Part shown: positions 13,426 to 26,700 of the stretch, piece after piece | Layout of the letters: every line of letters starts with the position of its first letter | How positions within the stretch are numbered: the stretch's first letter is position 1 | NCBI GenBank assembly: GCA_014549065.1 | Contig: JACDOX010000155.1 | Location: 1,522,724-1,586,723 of the forward strand | DNA from: Cardinalis cardinalis | Taxonomy: Eukaryota; Chordata; Aves; Passeriformes; Cardinalidae | Reading direction: 5' to 3' | Length of the DNA stretch: 64,000 nt | Program-made: the position numbers and the translations under genes | Notes under the pieces: generated by a model | Database searches by the model: none | What the model saw: only the letters and a program-made list of their open reading frames with translations | Told to the model about the DNA's origin: nothing

Positions 13426-16400
13426 TTTGGGAATTCACCACGCACCTTTTGGGGGGCTGACCCCTCCACACCCCGCCACGCTTCCCGAGTTTCCTGGTGC
13501 TGGCAGAGCACCCCAGGCAGGTTTTAGGTGTTCAGCACAGCCTCACTCACTCATGCATTTGCTCCCCTATTTACACACACTGCACCCTGGATGCTGAGCC
13601 AGCCCTGAGCCCTTTCCTTGCTGCCCAGGCTGTCTCTGGCCCTGTGGGTCTCAGCCGGGGACACCCTGAGACCCCCAAAGGGAGGAGGGAGAGCCAGGCA
13701 GGGCCACTGGATCTCCGCAGCCGTGTGCCACAGGCTCTGCCTCCCCAAAATGGATGCGAGGCAGTGATCTATTTTACTCCTTGTGATTAGTGCCAGACTA
13801 ACTGTTCAAAGGGAAGCCAGCGCTACTTCACTAATTTAGTCACATACAATATTAGGTCTTTGAAATATGCCTTATGTACAGCCTGCATTACCTTCTACAG
13901 ACAAATACAAAAACATGGTCAACATTTGCAGTAAAATTATCATAGAAATGCCATCTGAAACCTTATTTCCTTTTGCAATGTGCATTTCACAAATAACTTG
14001 TATTAAAATTATGTTTTACAGGGCAGAAATAGAAAACAAATACTCCTAGTAATTTAAACAGGCATTTGCATAACATGACTAAAAACATGTTAGAAAAAGA
14101 GTTCTGCAGCTGGAAGAGTGAGGTAAAAATACAGATACAGTGATTTTAACACTGAATGTAAAAATGTCTTTTAGCTGCCATAATTAGTGAATTAAAGTGT
14201 ACTTTCATCAAAACCATTCTAACTAAGATTACTATTATTGTTCTCACATGCTGCTTCCTGCTTGTTCAATAGCACAGTATTAGTAACAGGTAAATCACAG
14301 ATTTCCAGAAAATCTCTTCATTGTAACATCACCCAAAAATATTACCTCGTTCAAGCCTCCGCCTTGCAAAAGCCACTTCCTCTCATGACAAAATTGTTAT
14401 TTACAAAGCCACACTCTTGCTCAAAGTGNTTTAATATTAATTATGCCTTTTGTTTAAAAATTGGATTACCCTGTGACACAGGGGAGTTCACAGGGCCACA
14501 GGAGCAGAGCAATGCCAAGCCCAGCAGCTCTGGGGACCTGGGAGAGCTGCGGGTGGGTGCTGGCCGGATTCTGCTCTTGGTGACAGGCAAGAAGGTGTCA
14601 CTCATGGCTGGGGTGAAATTATGAATAACTAGGGAAATATTTCCTACCAGAATAAAAGGGGAAATGGAGGCAGATGCATGGGGGCTGCAAGGGCAGGCAG
14701 GAGCAAGTCCCACTGGAGGAGGGAAGGAAAGAGGCAGTGGTCACTCCTGGGAGCTGAAATAATATTATCAATGGACTTCAGACAGGCCACATCAGACTCA
14801 GCTTAGGCAAGATTGGATTCGGTATTTTAAGCCTTCTGGCACAAAATTCTTATATGGAGAACTCCTCTGATGGTCTATAGGAACTTGTAGTTCTCATTTA
14901 AAAAAATTGTGCTATTCTCTACAACACAGAGATTCTTAAATATTTAAAAGCCTCCTCCATTGGTTGTTCATCAGATTGATTACGATGCATATTTCAGCAG
15001 TTTTTTTCTAAAAATGCTCATCAGAGGATCAAGAAACGAGGTGTTCTGTGTGCTCTACATTGATTCACACTATTTCATTTTAATTCCAAAATACTGAATT
15101 CAGAAAACTGCCAAGAAAACAAAGCAGGAAATGTTTGTGTTTTGCTGTATGTTGCATATGCTCTATGGTAACCAAGAACACAAAAGAAATAGATGATGTT
15201 GCATTTCTCAGCCTATCATTCACTAGCAAGCAAGCAGAGGAATAAAAACCAGAAGCACTGTAACTTCCCTCTGAGTACCTGCATATTTNTTCTTCTAACT
15301 TGGTAAAGAACAGAAATCTGACAAGCTTCATATGCTACTTACCTTGTTTGAGCTCTCTCATTCAAATTAAATTTAAGTATAATTTCACCACCAAAAGAAT
15401 AAAGCCATGCATATATCCTGAAAATTAGCATAAAACTGGCCCAGTTTAAATACCTTTGTGAAGGTCNTGGGTTAAAGAGAGTAGTTTTACTTTGCATCTA
15501 CCTTTGTGAGAAAAGTTCAGAACCAAACAATCTTGTTTAGTTTGTACTTTCAAGGATACAGATCANATGTATCTTATCATCAGATAAATCTGACATTCCT
15601 ATCACCTTTGAGGCACACTGCTGTGTTACTCTCCCTCCTAAATTACCTTCACAAAANATGGCACCAATAGTTAAATGAGTTTATTAGTGGTATCTTGGTG
15701 ATTTAGAGGCAAGAAATGTATCCTTGACACTGCACGTTGTAAAATACAACGTCATCAAAANCAAGCATTACCCCTCAACCCAGAAACTGGCTTCAAGATA
15801 CAGAGAGCTCATTACAAAATTACAAAAGGGCTTTCTTTTCCTTCCTTCCACCCAAAGGAGACCTTTATGCAGGAATAGCCTTCCAGGGATTTTCCATCCC
15901 ACCCCTCCATGTTTGAAAAGAGATATCATGGCACCATAGGGGTTTTAATTTTGTTTTTACTCTAACTGAAGACCATGGAACAAAAGCAGGTTTATTTAAT
16001 TCTATTAATAATAAAGGTGGATAGGCAATGGTGCCTCTCTTGTGTTATCAACAGTCTCAATACTCACTTAACAACACTTCTATTTGAGGCTACACTACAA
16101 AAACATTAAAGATGATTGCTGTTCACTGACACCACTGCAGGTTTATCAATGATAAAAGCTACTATGTGAAGAGCANCTTTTTTTCCTGCTATTTTAGCCC
16201 ATTAGCCAGAATGGTTAGAGGCGACAGAACTTTTAGTGGGCTCCAGCATTGGTGCTTTGGTAATAAAGATTTTTCTAGCAAANAAAGGTGACCATTGGTG
16301 TTGACATGAACTATTCAAAAAAATATTTGGAAGGAGTCGATTCCCAGTCAAATAATAATTTAGACTGAAACCCAAAAGGTAAGCATCCTAGACAAGATAT

Positions 16401-17500
16401 TTTCTTGCCTACCCAGTGCATTTTAAGGACAGATAAAGGCTATTCTGCAGAAGAAATACTTCAGAAACAAAAAAATACAAGGCTTCAAAAGTAACCCCAG
16501 GAATATAAAATTAGCTTTCCAGTGCTGTATGTCAATTTTATGCCCTTCATCTAAGCAGTTCAAATGAACTTGCACTCAAATGTTATTAGATATTGGTGCC
16601 ATGGCATTTATATTTCCAAGTATGCAAGGGACACGTGCGCACCAACAGAAGCACCAGGTCTAAAGGGCACCATTATATTCCTGTTTATTTCCCCAGTTAC
16701 AGCAGGCTACAAATGCATGCTATTTATTGTTATTTGTCTCTTTGCAGACATTCAACCTTAGAATTTTTATCTTTCCCTTGTAATTTTTCTATTTTAATAT
16801 TCTCTATCATAGAGGGTGCTACCAGTNTGATTATTTCTTGGCTTGCATTGCCTCATTTGAAAATGTTTCCACCCAAACCTGTTTGGTTCAAAATGTTAGT
16901 GACCAAAATTTCACCCTTGAGAAATGAAAAGTGGAGAGACCAATGATAGTGAGGAATTTGNAAGTCCCCCAAGTCCATTTCCAAGCAATAACCCTTTACC
17001 ATTTCCACCTCCCAGTCCACAAGAAATTCAGTGGGCAAAGTCAAGGCAAAGACCCCATTCATCTTTCCTTTGTGTTTGCAACACCAATTGCAGCTCTGAA
17101 TTGATAAACTGTTATTGATGTTAGAGATCAATGAGATTAAGCATGTGCTTAACTTTAATCACATAAATAAGTCCATTTCTGAATCTGGGCAGCATTATCC
17201 ATCACTGGGCAGAACTAAGCTCTTTCTGGATAATTAACACTTCATTTGCTTTGCCATGGTCAGTGGTCCTCACATATGCTATGAAGAATTGTATATATTA
17301 AGAGCCTGGTGCAGAAGCCAGAGTCAAGTACATTCTTATCTGACAGAGTTTGTTGTACCAGGGAACAGCCTGGAATCATTGGCATTGCTCAGTCCTTGCT
17401 TTGCTNAAGTGAAGGGATGCCAGTCTGCAGAGTCAAGGAGGAGAATGAAACCTGGGCAGAGGACCTGAATTACTATTTGAGTAATTAACCAAGCCCTATG
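13426..17500. other. GC-rich patch followed by AT-rich non-coding DNA
   Basis: From 13440 to 13790 the DNA is GC-rich, with open frames on both strands (97 and 65 codons) that match no known protein. A smaller GC patch lies at 14480-14730. The rest is AT-rich with scattered undetermined bases near homopolymers. No exon, RNA gene or interspersed repeat is recognised. Confidence 0.6.
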
Positions 17501-20251
17501 AATCCCTCTGTTGGATTCAGTTTTCCTTCTCATTAACATTCTTTTATACTTTCAGTATAAAAGTCTTCAATTGAACACTGCATAGATATTATTCTTCTCA
17601 AAAAAATATATATTATAGTTAAAACTTTTGAGGTCTCAGAATTTAAATCAGGTAGAAATGCTCTTGTGCAGAAGATCTGATCATTTTATCAGTTTGGTTT
17701 GGTTTTGGGGGTTTTTTATCATAAAGTTAAGCATATTCGACACACTAGGACAATTTAGTTTAAATTTCTAATTATTCAAATACAGATGAAATGCCGCTTT
17801 ATTACTTAGTATATCTTCATTAATTATCAGTGTTGAGGATGCATTTTAAGAAGTTCAGGAAGTTTTGAAGGCACTTTTTTAGTGGCACAAGAAAACTCTC
17901 AAGTTTTTAAGAACATCGTCATGATTAAATAAACATTTCATTTTATGCTTTAATTTTAACTCAGCTGAGTCGACAAGACAGAGTGGTAAAGGAGCCTTCA
18001 TGGATAAAATTATCCAAGAAGCAAACACAACTGAAAAAACCACAAAACTTGCAAATACTTGTGTTTTCCTCTAATTGCTTAGAAATCAACTGCTACAGGA
18101 CATAAATATCTGAATTGATTTTCAATGCTAGACACCACAATTCTGAAAGGGAAAAATGATATTTTTTTTTAATTTACAAGCTGCATATAAAATTTGTCGC
18201 ACATTTTGATCCCACTTAAGCAACCATTAATGTCCTCTGTGGGGGAACACAACACCCTGTTCTNCAAGAGGCCAACGGGTCAGGAGGTGAACGTAATTGT
18301 GTGATCATTTCAAGAGCTGTGTTTCATTTGTGGATTAAAATAAGAGAAAAGTTGCCACTGACAAGAGCAGTCACCTTGGTACAAGCCCCTTGATCACATA
18401 GCTCTGGATGTTTGAAGGAAATTATCAGGGAAGCAGACCACACTCTGGAAATATTTCCACACATTCAAATACAGCTGTATCCATGAAAAAAACAAATCTT
18501 GGAGTTCTCCCTCTTTGGTCACAAAGATACCTTCTTTATTAGAAATAAATGAACAAAAGTGGCTTTGCACTGCTGGCGTTGCCAGGAAGCTCTTACAAAA
18601 CGCNAGTACCAAAGAACAAGAACGCCAGCCCTGAACAGTGCACGGGGGTGTGGGAGCACAGCCTTGTCTGGAGTCAATCACAGCTCTAATGGCCCACATT
18701 TGCACCCATTTGCAGTTGGGAAATAGGAGACTTCACCGAGCATATTGCACAAGCAGCGATCCCCAGCACAGAGACGTTCCTGGTGGAACAGGACAGGGAA
18801 ATGCACTCCAGGTTCAGGAGGGGAGGGAAAAGGGTAAAACACAGCAAAAGCACATGGACTAAATGTAAGGGCACAGGACTTTGTCACCTGTGTGTCCATG
18901 CAACGTGCTCTTGCTACGACACATCCAGACATGATCCATCACTCAACAGCATGTGCCTCGTGTCCCATGAAGGACAAGAGGCAGCAGATAAATCTGGTCT
19001 AGTCCATATGGTGAGGAAGAAGCCTTTTTCCCCAGCCTAAAGATTAACGGCAATTGTCAGAAATCTTAACAGGGGCCAATGTAAAGATAATTTTAAACTT
19101 GCAGAAATTCCTAAGCGGTTCATCATGCCTTGTCATGAAGTAATAACCACATGCAAAAGCAGAATTTAGTGTTAGACAGTCCATGGGGAAATAAAGGAGG
19201 GGGAATNAAAAAAAGAAAAAGAATACACTTAAAGCTGAATTGGTCTGCATTTCCCAGTGGTCTCAACAGCCCAATAGAGCAGCAGCAATGCCACCACCCA
19301 ACACTAAAAATGATCCACAAAGACCAAAGCACGCAGCCCAGAGGCAAAGCCCAGGAAAATGTTTGCATTCTCTCCAAGCCGAAACATTCCATGGGCAGGC
19401 TTCAGCCTCCCAGGAAAACACACCACAGTGCTCAGCAGCTATTTCTAACCTCTGGTTTGCTTCCAGTCAGAACCCCTCCCCTCTTGCATCTCCTAGTGCA
19501 CAGCCAGGGTTTCCAGCAGCCTTCTCCCTCCTCAGCCAGTGACAGACTCCAAAACATTTTTCTTCTCACTTTTTCTCTCTTGTCCTCTTTGCCCTCATTT
19601 TATTCTTTTTCCTGACTTCTCTACTGCAAGACAAACACCCTCATATTGCCGTGATAATACCCATAAAAAAAGGTTGCTTAAAAGACTGCAAATCACCCAT
19701 AATATTTAAAGGGTGTCCTTTTAGGATCTGAGGAGGGCCTGTTTGGAAAGAGAGGAGGAGCATGGCCCAAGGCAGCAGCTGGGCCAGGTCGTGCAGATGG
19801 GCTCTCAGGAGCCCTGGGGCTGCACNCCAAGAGGAGGTGAGAGAGGATCTCACCAGGACTTCCCATGGCCATGGATCACACCCAGAATGGGCCACAGAAC
19901 TCACCGCTAGGTCAGTAAGCCACCAGAAATGCCCCAAGCCACAGCGGCAGTAGCCAAAATTGGGCAGAAGCAGGGCAGGCAGCAAGGTCAAACCCCTCCA
20001 CGCCTTGGTGAGGCTTCACGGGCTGAACATGGCCATGATTACTCCCCAGAACTGCACATACANGTGATGTTTCTGAATATAAATAAATAAATACATATAT
20101 ATAAGAGAGAGATTTACAGTAAGAAAAACACAGCCTGCTAGAGAGATTATATGAGCAGAGGAAGCATGCCAAAAGTGGTTGCTGTTTAATTTCAGTATAC
20201 ATACTGCCTCAGGTACAAACAAAAGTCTCAAGAATCCCATTTAAAGCTCTA
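17501..20251. other. Non-coding DNA with simple-sequence patches
   Basis: No gene is recognised. A 12-bp perfect palindrome, ACTCAGCTGAGT, lies at 17959-17970 and contains a CAGCTG E-box followed by GTCGAC. Simple AAAT/AT/GA sequence occupies 20081-20113. GC-richer patches at 18600-18960, 19250-19540 and 19730-19990 carry overlapping chance frames on both strands. Confidence 0.6.
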
Positions 20252-20291
20252 ATCAGGCTCTTCATTCATTTTCTAATTGGTAGAGCCTGAT
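20252..20291. repeat. Inverted repeat, 10-bp arms
   Basis: ATCAGGCTCT at 20252-20261 is the exact reverse complement of AGAGCCTGAT at 20282-20291, with a 20-base spacer. It could form a small hairpin. The stem is too short for a microRNA precursor, and perfect 10-bp arms are expected by chance now and then in 64 kb. Confidence 0.6.
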
Positions 20292-20501
20292 CCTGCAGCA
20301 TCCAAATGAAGAATCAGGAAGAGCAGAGATGCAGGTCCAGGCTGGGGTCCACCTGCAACACATTCCTAACACAGCACAGACATCTGAGGAGGGACTTCAC
20401 CCAACCTGCAGCACCACAAAGCATAGAAAGCACCTTACCAGTGAGGCTGGTGACAGACTTTAACCTTTGGGACTGTCTTTAATACTCAAATGCTTCATTA
20501 C

Positions 20502-20520
20502 TTTTTTTTTTTTTTTTTTT
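20502..20520. repeat. Poly(T) homopolymer, 19 bases
   Basis: An uninterrupted run of 19 T. Read on the minus strand it is a poly(A) stretch, which can mark the 3' end of a retrocopy. However, I see no recognisable transcript sequence or target-site duplication beside it, so simple slippage is the plainer explanation. Confidence 0.9.
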
Positions 20521-21326
20521 ACTCACTGCCAGAAGCTCAGTCCCAACAGAGCAGTCAGCCATGAACTCATCCCCAAAGGAGTGAAGCAGTTTGAATATCC
20601 TGTCTTACACTGGCTGGAACACAGGAGCTCACATGACATCAGAACATCTCCTGGGCCACCACAGTGATAAAAGAGCTCCTGAAAACGGGGCAAGTTTGTT
20701 TAGAACCATTGTGTTATCCTCATTGCACAGACCACCACTAACCACCTGCCCACCTGGAAACAGGGATTTGGGNTTTTTTTACTTCATTGTTTTCCATCAA
20801 GATGCATTTGGAGGGCATTAAATNGACAAAATCCAACATACTATCAAAGTGACCTTCCTAATAGGTTTTTTATACACCACAAAAAGTAGTCCTTTGAAGA
20901 CATCCTCCCAATATGTTTCAGTTTGTTGTTAAAAAAAAAGAATGTTTCTCCCTTTGTTGTTTAAAGAATCACTTNTTTTAATCACTACTGAAAAAATAAA
21001 CTAGAGATACTATTTTTCATTCTGTACTTTTAAATGGATTCAGATGAGGAATCAAGAGGAAATCTCATCACTTCTTTGTTCTTATGAAAAATCTCAGACT
21101 GAAAACATCCAGTGCCCTCTTGTTATTGTCAAGCCTAGAGCCATTAAGAAGGTGGTCTTAAGAGATAAATAGAGCAGTGATGCTTCACCTCCTTGTTCAA
21201 ATGGAGGTTTCAATAAAGCATTGCTGACTTTTTGCAGAGGAATTATTTTGCTGCCTTTGGGCTTTAGGATACCAGCCATCCAGAGAAATCTTTTGACATC
21301 AGGATGAGATCTACCATAGGTAGTAT
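20521..21326. other. Non-coding DNA
   Basis: No gene or repeat family is recognised. Undetermined bases at about 20773, 20824 and 20975 lie next to T runs. Confidence 0.6.
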
Positions 21327-21352
21327 TTAATCCTTTAAGACTAAAGGATTAA
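21327..21352. repeat. Perfect inverted repeat, 11-bp arms, 4-base loop
   Basis: TTAATCCTTTA (21327-21337) and TAAAGGATTAA (21342-21352) are exact reverse complements around the loop AGAC. The arms contain TAATCC/GGATTA, the core recognised by OTX/bicoid-class homeodomains, in mirrored orientation. A paired homeodomain site or a cruciform-capable hairpin are both possible; neither is shown. Confidence 0.75.
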
Positions 21353-23427
21353 GCCAGTTGACCAGGAAGAGAAATTAGATTTAACACCTGGAAAATTCAA
21401 AGCATTTCCAACCTTCTCGTTCCAGGGCTGCTCTCATAGTCTGGACAAGAATGCTTACATGGAGTTTAGCTCCTACATTTAANAGAAAAATACAAGTTTA
21501 TATTGATCTAAAGCTGAAGACCTAGTACAGAGATGACATTGAAATACCACAAAATAGACTAACAAACATTTAAAATAAAGGCCCAGAAGATGGAGATCTT
21601 TGTCACTTCTAGGATGGAGACANGCATGCCCAAAACCAAGGCCAGCGTTCATGAAAAAAAATGAGAAAGCATGAAATGGGTGTGCTGGACATGGCAGCCA
21701 TGAGCAAGACCTGGGAACAGTCTGCATTTAGCTGTGAAATGGCAAATATCTCTAATTAGTTTGCCACTAACCTAGTTGTGCCTGATGAAATCTGCCTTTC
21801 AGATGGCTNGTACTTTTTGCTGGCCTTGTCCAAATTCACATCTCAGCCACAAGGAACAATCACAGCATCTAGAGACCCCAAGTCCGTGAGACACAGAATG
21901 TGTGTCAATAGCAACAGTAAAAAATGGATTCTCAGAGAAGGAGAAAAACATCTAACAATTNTTTATTTAGGAAATAAAGTAATTTTTAACCCCCAGTATG
22001 ACTTTGCTGAGTTTATGCTGGGAAGGTGTGGCTAGCCCTTGTTCTGGGCAAATACGATCACCAGTGGCGTCCAAAACATCTTGGCTTCANGTTTGCTGTT
22101 CTGGGCAGTCCTCAGGCAGGCAAAGTGAGCCACAGCAAAGCACCAGCTCTGTGACACAGCAGCATTATTGATTTAACTGGTTTGTTTCTGCCTATGTTTA
22201 ATTGGCTATGTTAATAGCATTTTAATCCACATTTCACTCGTATGTGGCTGATAGCACAACACTGGTGTGGCTGTGGTGACATTTTCTCACCATTGCTGTC
22301 TGTCATCAAGCACCAGGCCAGCACTGTGAGGCTGACAATACCAAATGCTTTGTTTAATTACGCATACTTTANACTATATTGTAGAATTCCCCAGCAATGG
22401 CTGATTTTTTTTTTTATTAAATAGGCAAAACCATGAAAAACCTTTAATCAAATAGCAAAGATTTCAGTCATCTTTTAACACCAGTATTTAGCATTTCTAA
22501 GCATTCAAATGAAGATTAATGAGAACTGAGTGGGNAAAAAAAANNAAANCAAACCTGCTGGTAAAGTTGGAAAATCCCCTTTAAAGTTGATGCCAAGCAG
22601 CATATCACCAGAGCATCAAGCAACATGATTACCCAAGGTATTCATGCTCAGAAATATTTTCTCCATGAGAGTTAAGATCCCCTCATCCCCAGACAAACAG
22701 TCTACAGGTCTGTCACAAACAAACACTGGCCCATGAGAGATATTTCCAGAGGATCCTGGCCAGCCAGAGACATGGACATTGCATGTGCCTGTGGGCCACC
22801 CATCTCCCAAACACTGTGGAGCCTGAGCAATGAGTAATTCAAAGAGAAAATATTAAGACATTAACCAGGACCTCTCCTAAGGGTCTGCTGCTGCCCAGGC
22901 AATGAACTCAGCTCACAGAGCTTGGAGGGCTCAGCTGGTTTTGCTCAGTTCCAGATCTTACCCAAGGAGAGAGGTTTGGCACAAAGCGTGGCCCTGGNCA
23001 GACCCCTCGGACCATGAACAGCTCTCCCCAGCCTCACAGCCCTGCCATGAGCCAGAGAACCTTTCACTGCCTGAATGCTGGCCATGGTCTACAACTTCTT
23101 GGTCCAAATATTGGTTGCCTTCCACCTCATGTTTTGGCCTGACTGCCCTCACCCTCACTTTTCTCCTGCTATATAATCCTGCTTTTGACTCCCCTTCTTC
23201 AGCCTCCATCCCCTCTCTCACAGTTTCTTTTTTCCTCCTATTTCACCTTGCTCTCAGATTAGTAACTTAAAACAGAAGTTGAAAAGCAAAAATATCCTAA
23301 ATTAATTTGGCATCAGTGCTATTTAACTGCATCAGATGCCCTGTTTAATTACCCCAATACTATTGTACTATTACTTCGGGAAAAAATGGCACAGGAGTGT
23401 GCTACAGCTGCTTCTACAGAATGCACT
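21353..23427. other. Non-coding DNA with an assembly-ambiguous A-rich patch
   Basis: No gene is recognised. Four undetermined bases cluster at 22535-22549 inside an A run, a sign of homopolymer sequencing trouble. A GC-richer patch at 22880-23240 carries overlapping frames on both strands without a known domain. Confidence 0.6.
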
Positions 23428-24363
23428 CTATATAATAATCAGGACCAGAAATATTTCACAAATAGGGAACTCTCTGGGCTCTGTATGAATCCCAGCTGGC
23501 CGTGGAGCCATGCACTCAGGCAGAGCTGGCCATTCAGGCACTGAAGGCAGCACACAGGGGCAGCTGGGCTCTCCCAGCCCTGGGACCAGAGTGGGACCAG
23601 GGCAGCAGTGTCTGCTGCAGGTAGGGCATCCCCACTGCCCAGCCTCCTTCAGCAAGACACAGGGCACGTCTACACCTGCCCCTGATGGTGGAGTCCCCCT
23701 GCCCACCTTGCAGGCCCCTGGTGTGAGCATGAGGCAGCTTTGGAGGGAGCCCTGCCTGNGGCTCCATAAGGCTGCCTCCCTCAGAAAAGCAACTTTCACA
23801 GCAAACACATCACAGAAAGTGTGAAATGTTCCCAGGACAAGGTTTCCCAGAGTGCTTGGAGGTGTCTCANTGTGCTCAGGGGCACTGCTGAGGTCACATT
23901 CAGCACAGGAGAGCAGACAGGGTTTCAAGGGGAGGTAAAGTAGGGCGACATGCACCAAAACACTCACTGTCTTTTTGAGAACCCTAGAATGAAGGGCAAG
24001 ATCATGGAGAATAATAAAAAGTGAGACTTTTCCAATNTTCTGTGAAAGGTGAGAAAACAGATGAAGATTTTTGAGAGCAAACATGTCACACATACATGCA
24101 CATACATACCCGCCATCTCTAGATCCTGGGGAGAAGGCAAGCTGCTGCATTGTGTAGAGATTCAAAATGTAGAAAATCAATTGTAAATCACGCGTTCTGG
24201 ATTCTTTGAGATGAAGTGTAATCTGATTTACAATGTTACAAAAAGAAATTAAAGTTAATTCCAACATGATTGTGGGTATACCGCAATTTAATACAACCAT
24301 GCTGTGGCCTTTAAATCTCCACATTGCAATATGCCAACAGTCATTACTTTTTTTAAGTTTCAT
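23428..24363 (-). other. Unrecognised 311-codon open frame
   Basis: An ATG-initiated frame runs on the minus strand from 24363 to 23428 with A at -3 and +4 of the start. It is the longest frame in the window. The three undetermined bases fall in codons of the form AAN, ANT and CNC, so they do not hide stops. The first half (from AT-rich DNA) is hydrophobic and leucine-rich; the second half (GC-rich) is Cys/Pro/Gly-rich. I recognise no domain, signal peptide or family. A shorter frame overlaps on the opposite strand in the GC-rich half. It could be a chance frame favoured by local GC content, an exon of a long non-coding RNA, or a young lineage-specific gene. Chance is most likely. Confidence 0.12.
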
Positions 24364-26394
24364 ATTTTATTTTAAACTATAAATTGGAAATATCACATAG
24401 CTTGTTATTTACATTTCAGAATTAGGATCTCTGCTTAGAAACACAGAGCTCTATGGTGGAATACTATTATTGTGCAACTACCATACAGTTAGGATAGTTA
24501 AAGGCACTCCACTTCACCTCATCATTTTTTCTGCTTAAATATTATGCCACATTCTGATTAATACCAGACCAATAAAATCATCTTAGCAATCTGGTTAGAG
24601 TCTTTTGTCTACCCAGATGGCCTGCAATGTTAATGTGTGACAATTTCAACAATGAACTAGGACTGTTTTATGGAACCAACATTTGTTCCACTGCTTTTTC
24701 TTCTTAGGCTCAGAATTTTGACACAGATGGTACAAATTACTCAAAAAAACAGAAATGTTCATTTAGAAGGCTTAAATATGTGGTTTTACTCAGGCCATCC
24801 GAATCTTTTACATTTACAATTCAGTAAAGTTACTAACAACCCTGCTGTAATTAAGGTCTATAAAAATCTTCCCTTCTTTCCCACTTGCTTTTCCCCTTAC
24901 ATATCTACAGCGTTTCATTATGCATCCAATTTATTAATATTTATTCCAGTTCTGAAATGTTTTTAATTCTGAAAGATTTACACTGTTCAATCTTGCATCC
25001 TATTCTTCATACCTTCCTAATTATGGAAAAGGAGGGGAAAAAACATTTAATCTGCAACCACATCTTAATCCCCCTAGAACCTACACTTTTCTAGATCTTA
25101 GAGTAGAAAAAGAAAAGATAAAACTATGTCAGNAGCTTCTGGCCAAACAGCACAGCATTTTCAGTGAAGCAGAAGATTTTGTAATCCTGACTTTCCATGC
25201 AGATACTCAGGAAAGAGTAAAATGTCTCTGAGAAATTACAACAGGAAGGGGAGAATAACAGGGTTCTTATAAAGTGTTTTCAAGAGAGAAGGGGTCTAAG
25301 AGAAGCCCTGGTCTAGAGACAGATGCACTTAGAGTTTGACTGAGCCAATAAAGGCAAGAGGTTATTGTGCAAAACTGCCAGAAGACAAGAGAGTTAACGG
25401 AGAGCAACTGTTCTGGAGCTTTTGCTGCGACCCCAGGGAAAGGCAGCTGGCACAGGCTGCCCTGTCCGGGCAGGGTCACATCCTGCAACACCAGAGCAGC
25501 TCCCCCAGACAAGCTTCCTGCCTGTACACCCAGGCAAACCTCCACAGGGGCTCCCCAGAATGGTCTGGCCACACACAGAGGTGTGGAGGAGCACCCCGGA
25601 GGCAGAGACCCTGCTCTGCTCCAAGCCCTGGCACCCACAGTCCTGGCTCAGGACACTTCAGCCCAGCAGGGGCTGGGGTCTGCAAGAGCCCTTGTGCTTC
25701 CAGAAAGTCTTTGGGGTTTGTGGGAGGGAAGGCTGAAATCCCCCATGCAGGTGCACAGCACCCTGTGAGTCCCCACAGCGGGGTTTGCTTCCAGCACATC
25801 CTTCCAAAGTGGATCCTGGCACCAGCACAGCCCCAGAAATCTCCTGCCATTTCACAGCACTGCAGTTGCCAATGTTTATTTCAGTGCCTTCAGCCAATTT
25901 ACCTGAGCACAGCTCTTCCTTTGACACTTGCTGCATCTGTGTGTGGTTTCAGCATCATTCTGATGCTCTGGTTTTCCACAATGTATGATGACTTGGTTTT
26001 ATTATTTAAACAAATAATTTAAACAATAAAATCAAATTTAAAAACCAACATAAAACCCCATGGCTGTCCTTTCCAGGCCTTGCAGAAAGTACACTATATG
26101 CCTGATGCTCCAATTCATTATGGTATTCTATTAGATCTGCCAACAGAAAGTGCATTTTGAGTTTCTAAATGTTGTTTCCATTAGAATCAATCACTCCATG
26201 CAATTAAGCCAATAGGCTCTCACCATTTCTGCTGTTATGAGCTAAACCATCCTAAATATATTGACAGCTGTCTCCTGGAAGATGACACAAATTAGGTGGA
26301 GGGGGCATAAGCCTAAATGTCACCAGTGATAGGACAACAGTTATTCTTTCAGAAATCCACCTAATTTTCATACCCCATAAGGCATGCTGTAGAC
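24364..26394. other. Non-coding DNA with GC-rich patch
   Basis: AT-rich to about 25250. A GC-rich patch at 25400-25870 then allows overlapping frames in all directions (228 codons on plus at 25336-26022, 124 on minus at 25476-25850). Having long frames on both strands over the same bases, none with a domain, argues for base composition rather than coding. From 25980 the DNA is AT-rich and featureless. Confidence 0.6.
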
Positions 26395-26700
26395 TTTTTT
26401 TTTTTGCATTGGCAGCGTGCAGTAATCGATGTTTTGCATATTACAATCAATAACATGCTTAAATGTTTAAGTTTTGCATTCTTTTGCGATAAACATTGAT
26501 ATATTACAAACTATGTAAAACTGTTCATTGGACTTTTTGTTTGCAGCATGTACTGTATCATTCAGCAAATAAGTGAGCTAAATATTGTTTGTTACAAAAC
26601 AGATGTCACATGAAATTATGCCATATGTGCTATTAAACATTTTTCTTTCTTTTTTTTTGTAACAGTGAAAACCAAGATTTCGTTTCAGAAGTGAGTGTAT
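26395..26700. promoter_or_regulatory. Candidate conserved enhancer-like element
   Basis: A repeat-free AT-rich block has tightly packed factor-like sites. ATCGAT lies at 26425-26430, a TTTTGCATATTA octamer-like site follows at once, and ACAATCAATAAC is at 26443-26454, overlapping a SOX-like ACAAT and an ONECUT-like ATCAATAA. A second TTTTGCATT and GCGATAAACATTGAT follow by 26500. Two ATCRAT cores flanking a POU-like octamer within 30 bases is suggestive. Function and conservation are inferred, not seen. Confidence 0.25.

Noticed and set aside
20502..20520. Poly(A) tail of a processed retrocopy on the minus strand
   Set aside because: No gene-like sequence, polyadenylation signal in the right place or flanking duplication is seen; a slippage homopolymer is simpler.
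25336..26022. 228-codon plus-strand frame
   Set aside because: It lies in a GC-rich patch where the minus strand is also open for 124 codons. No domain is recognised.
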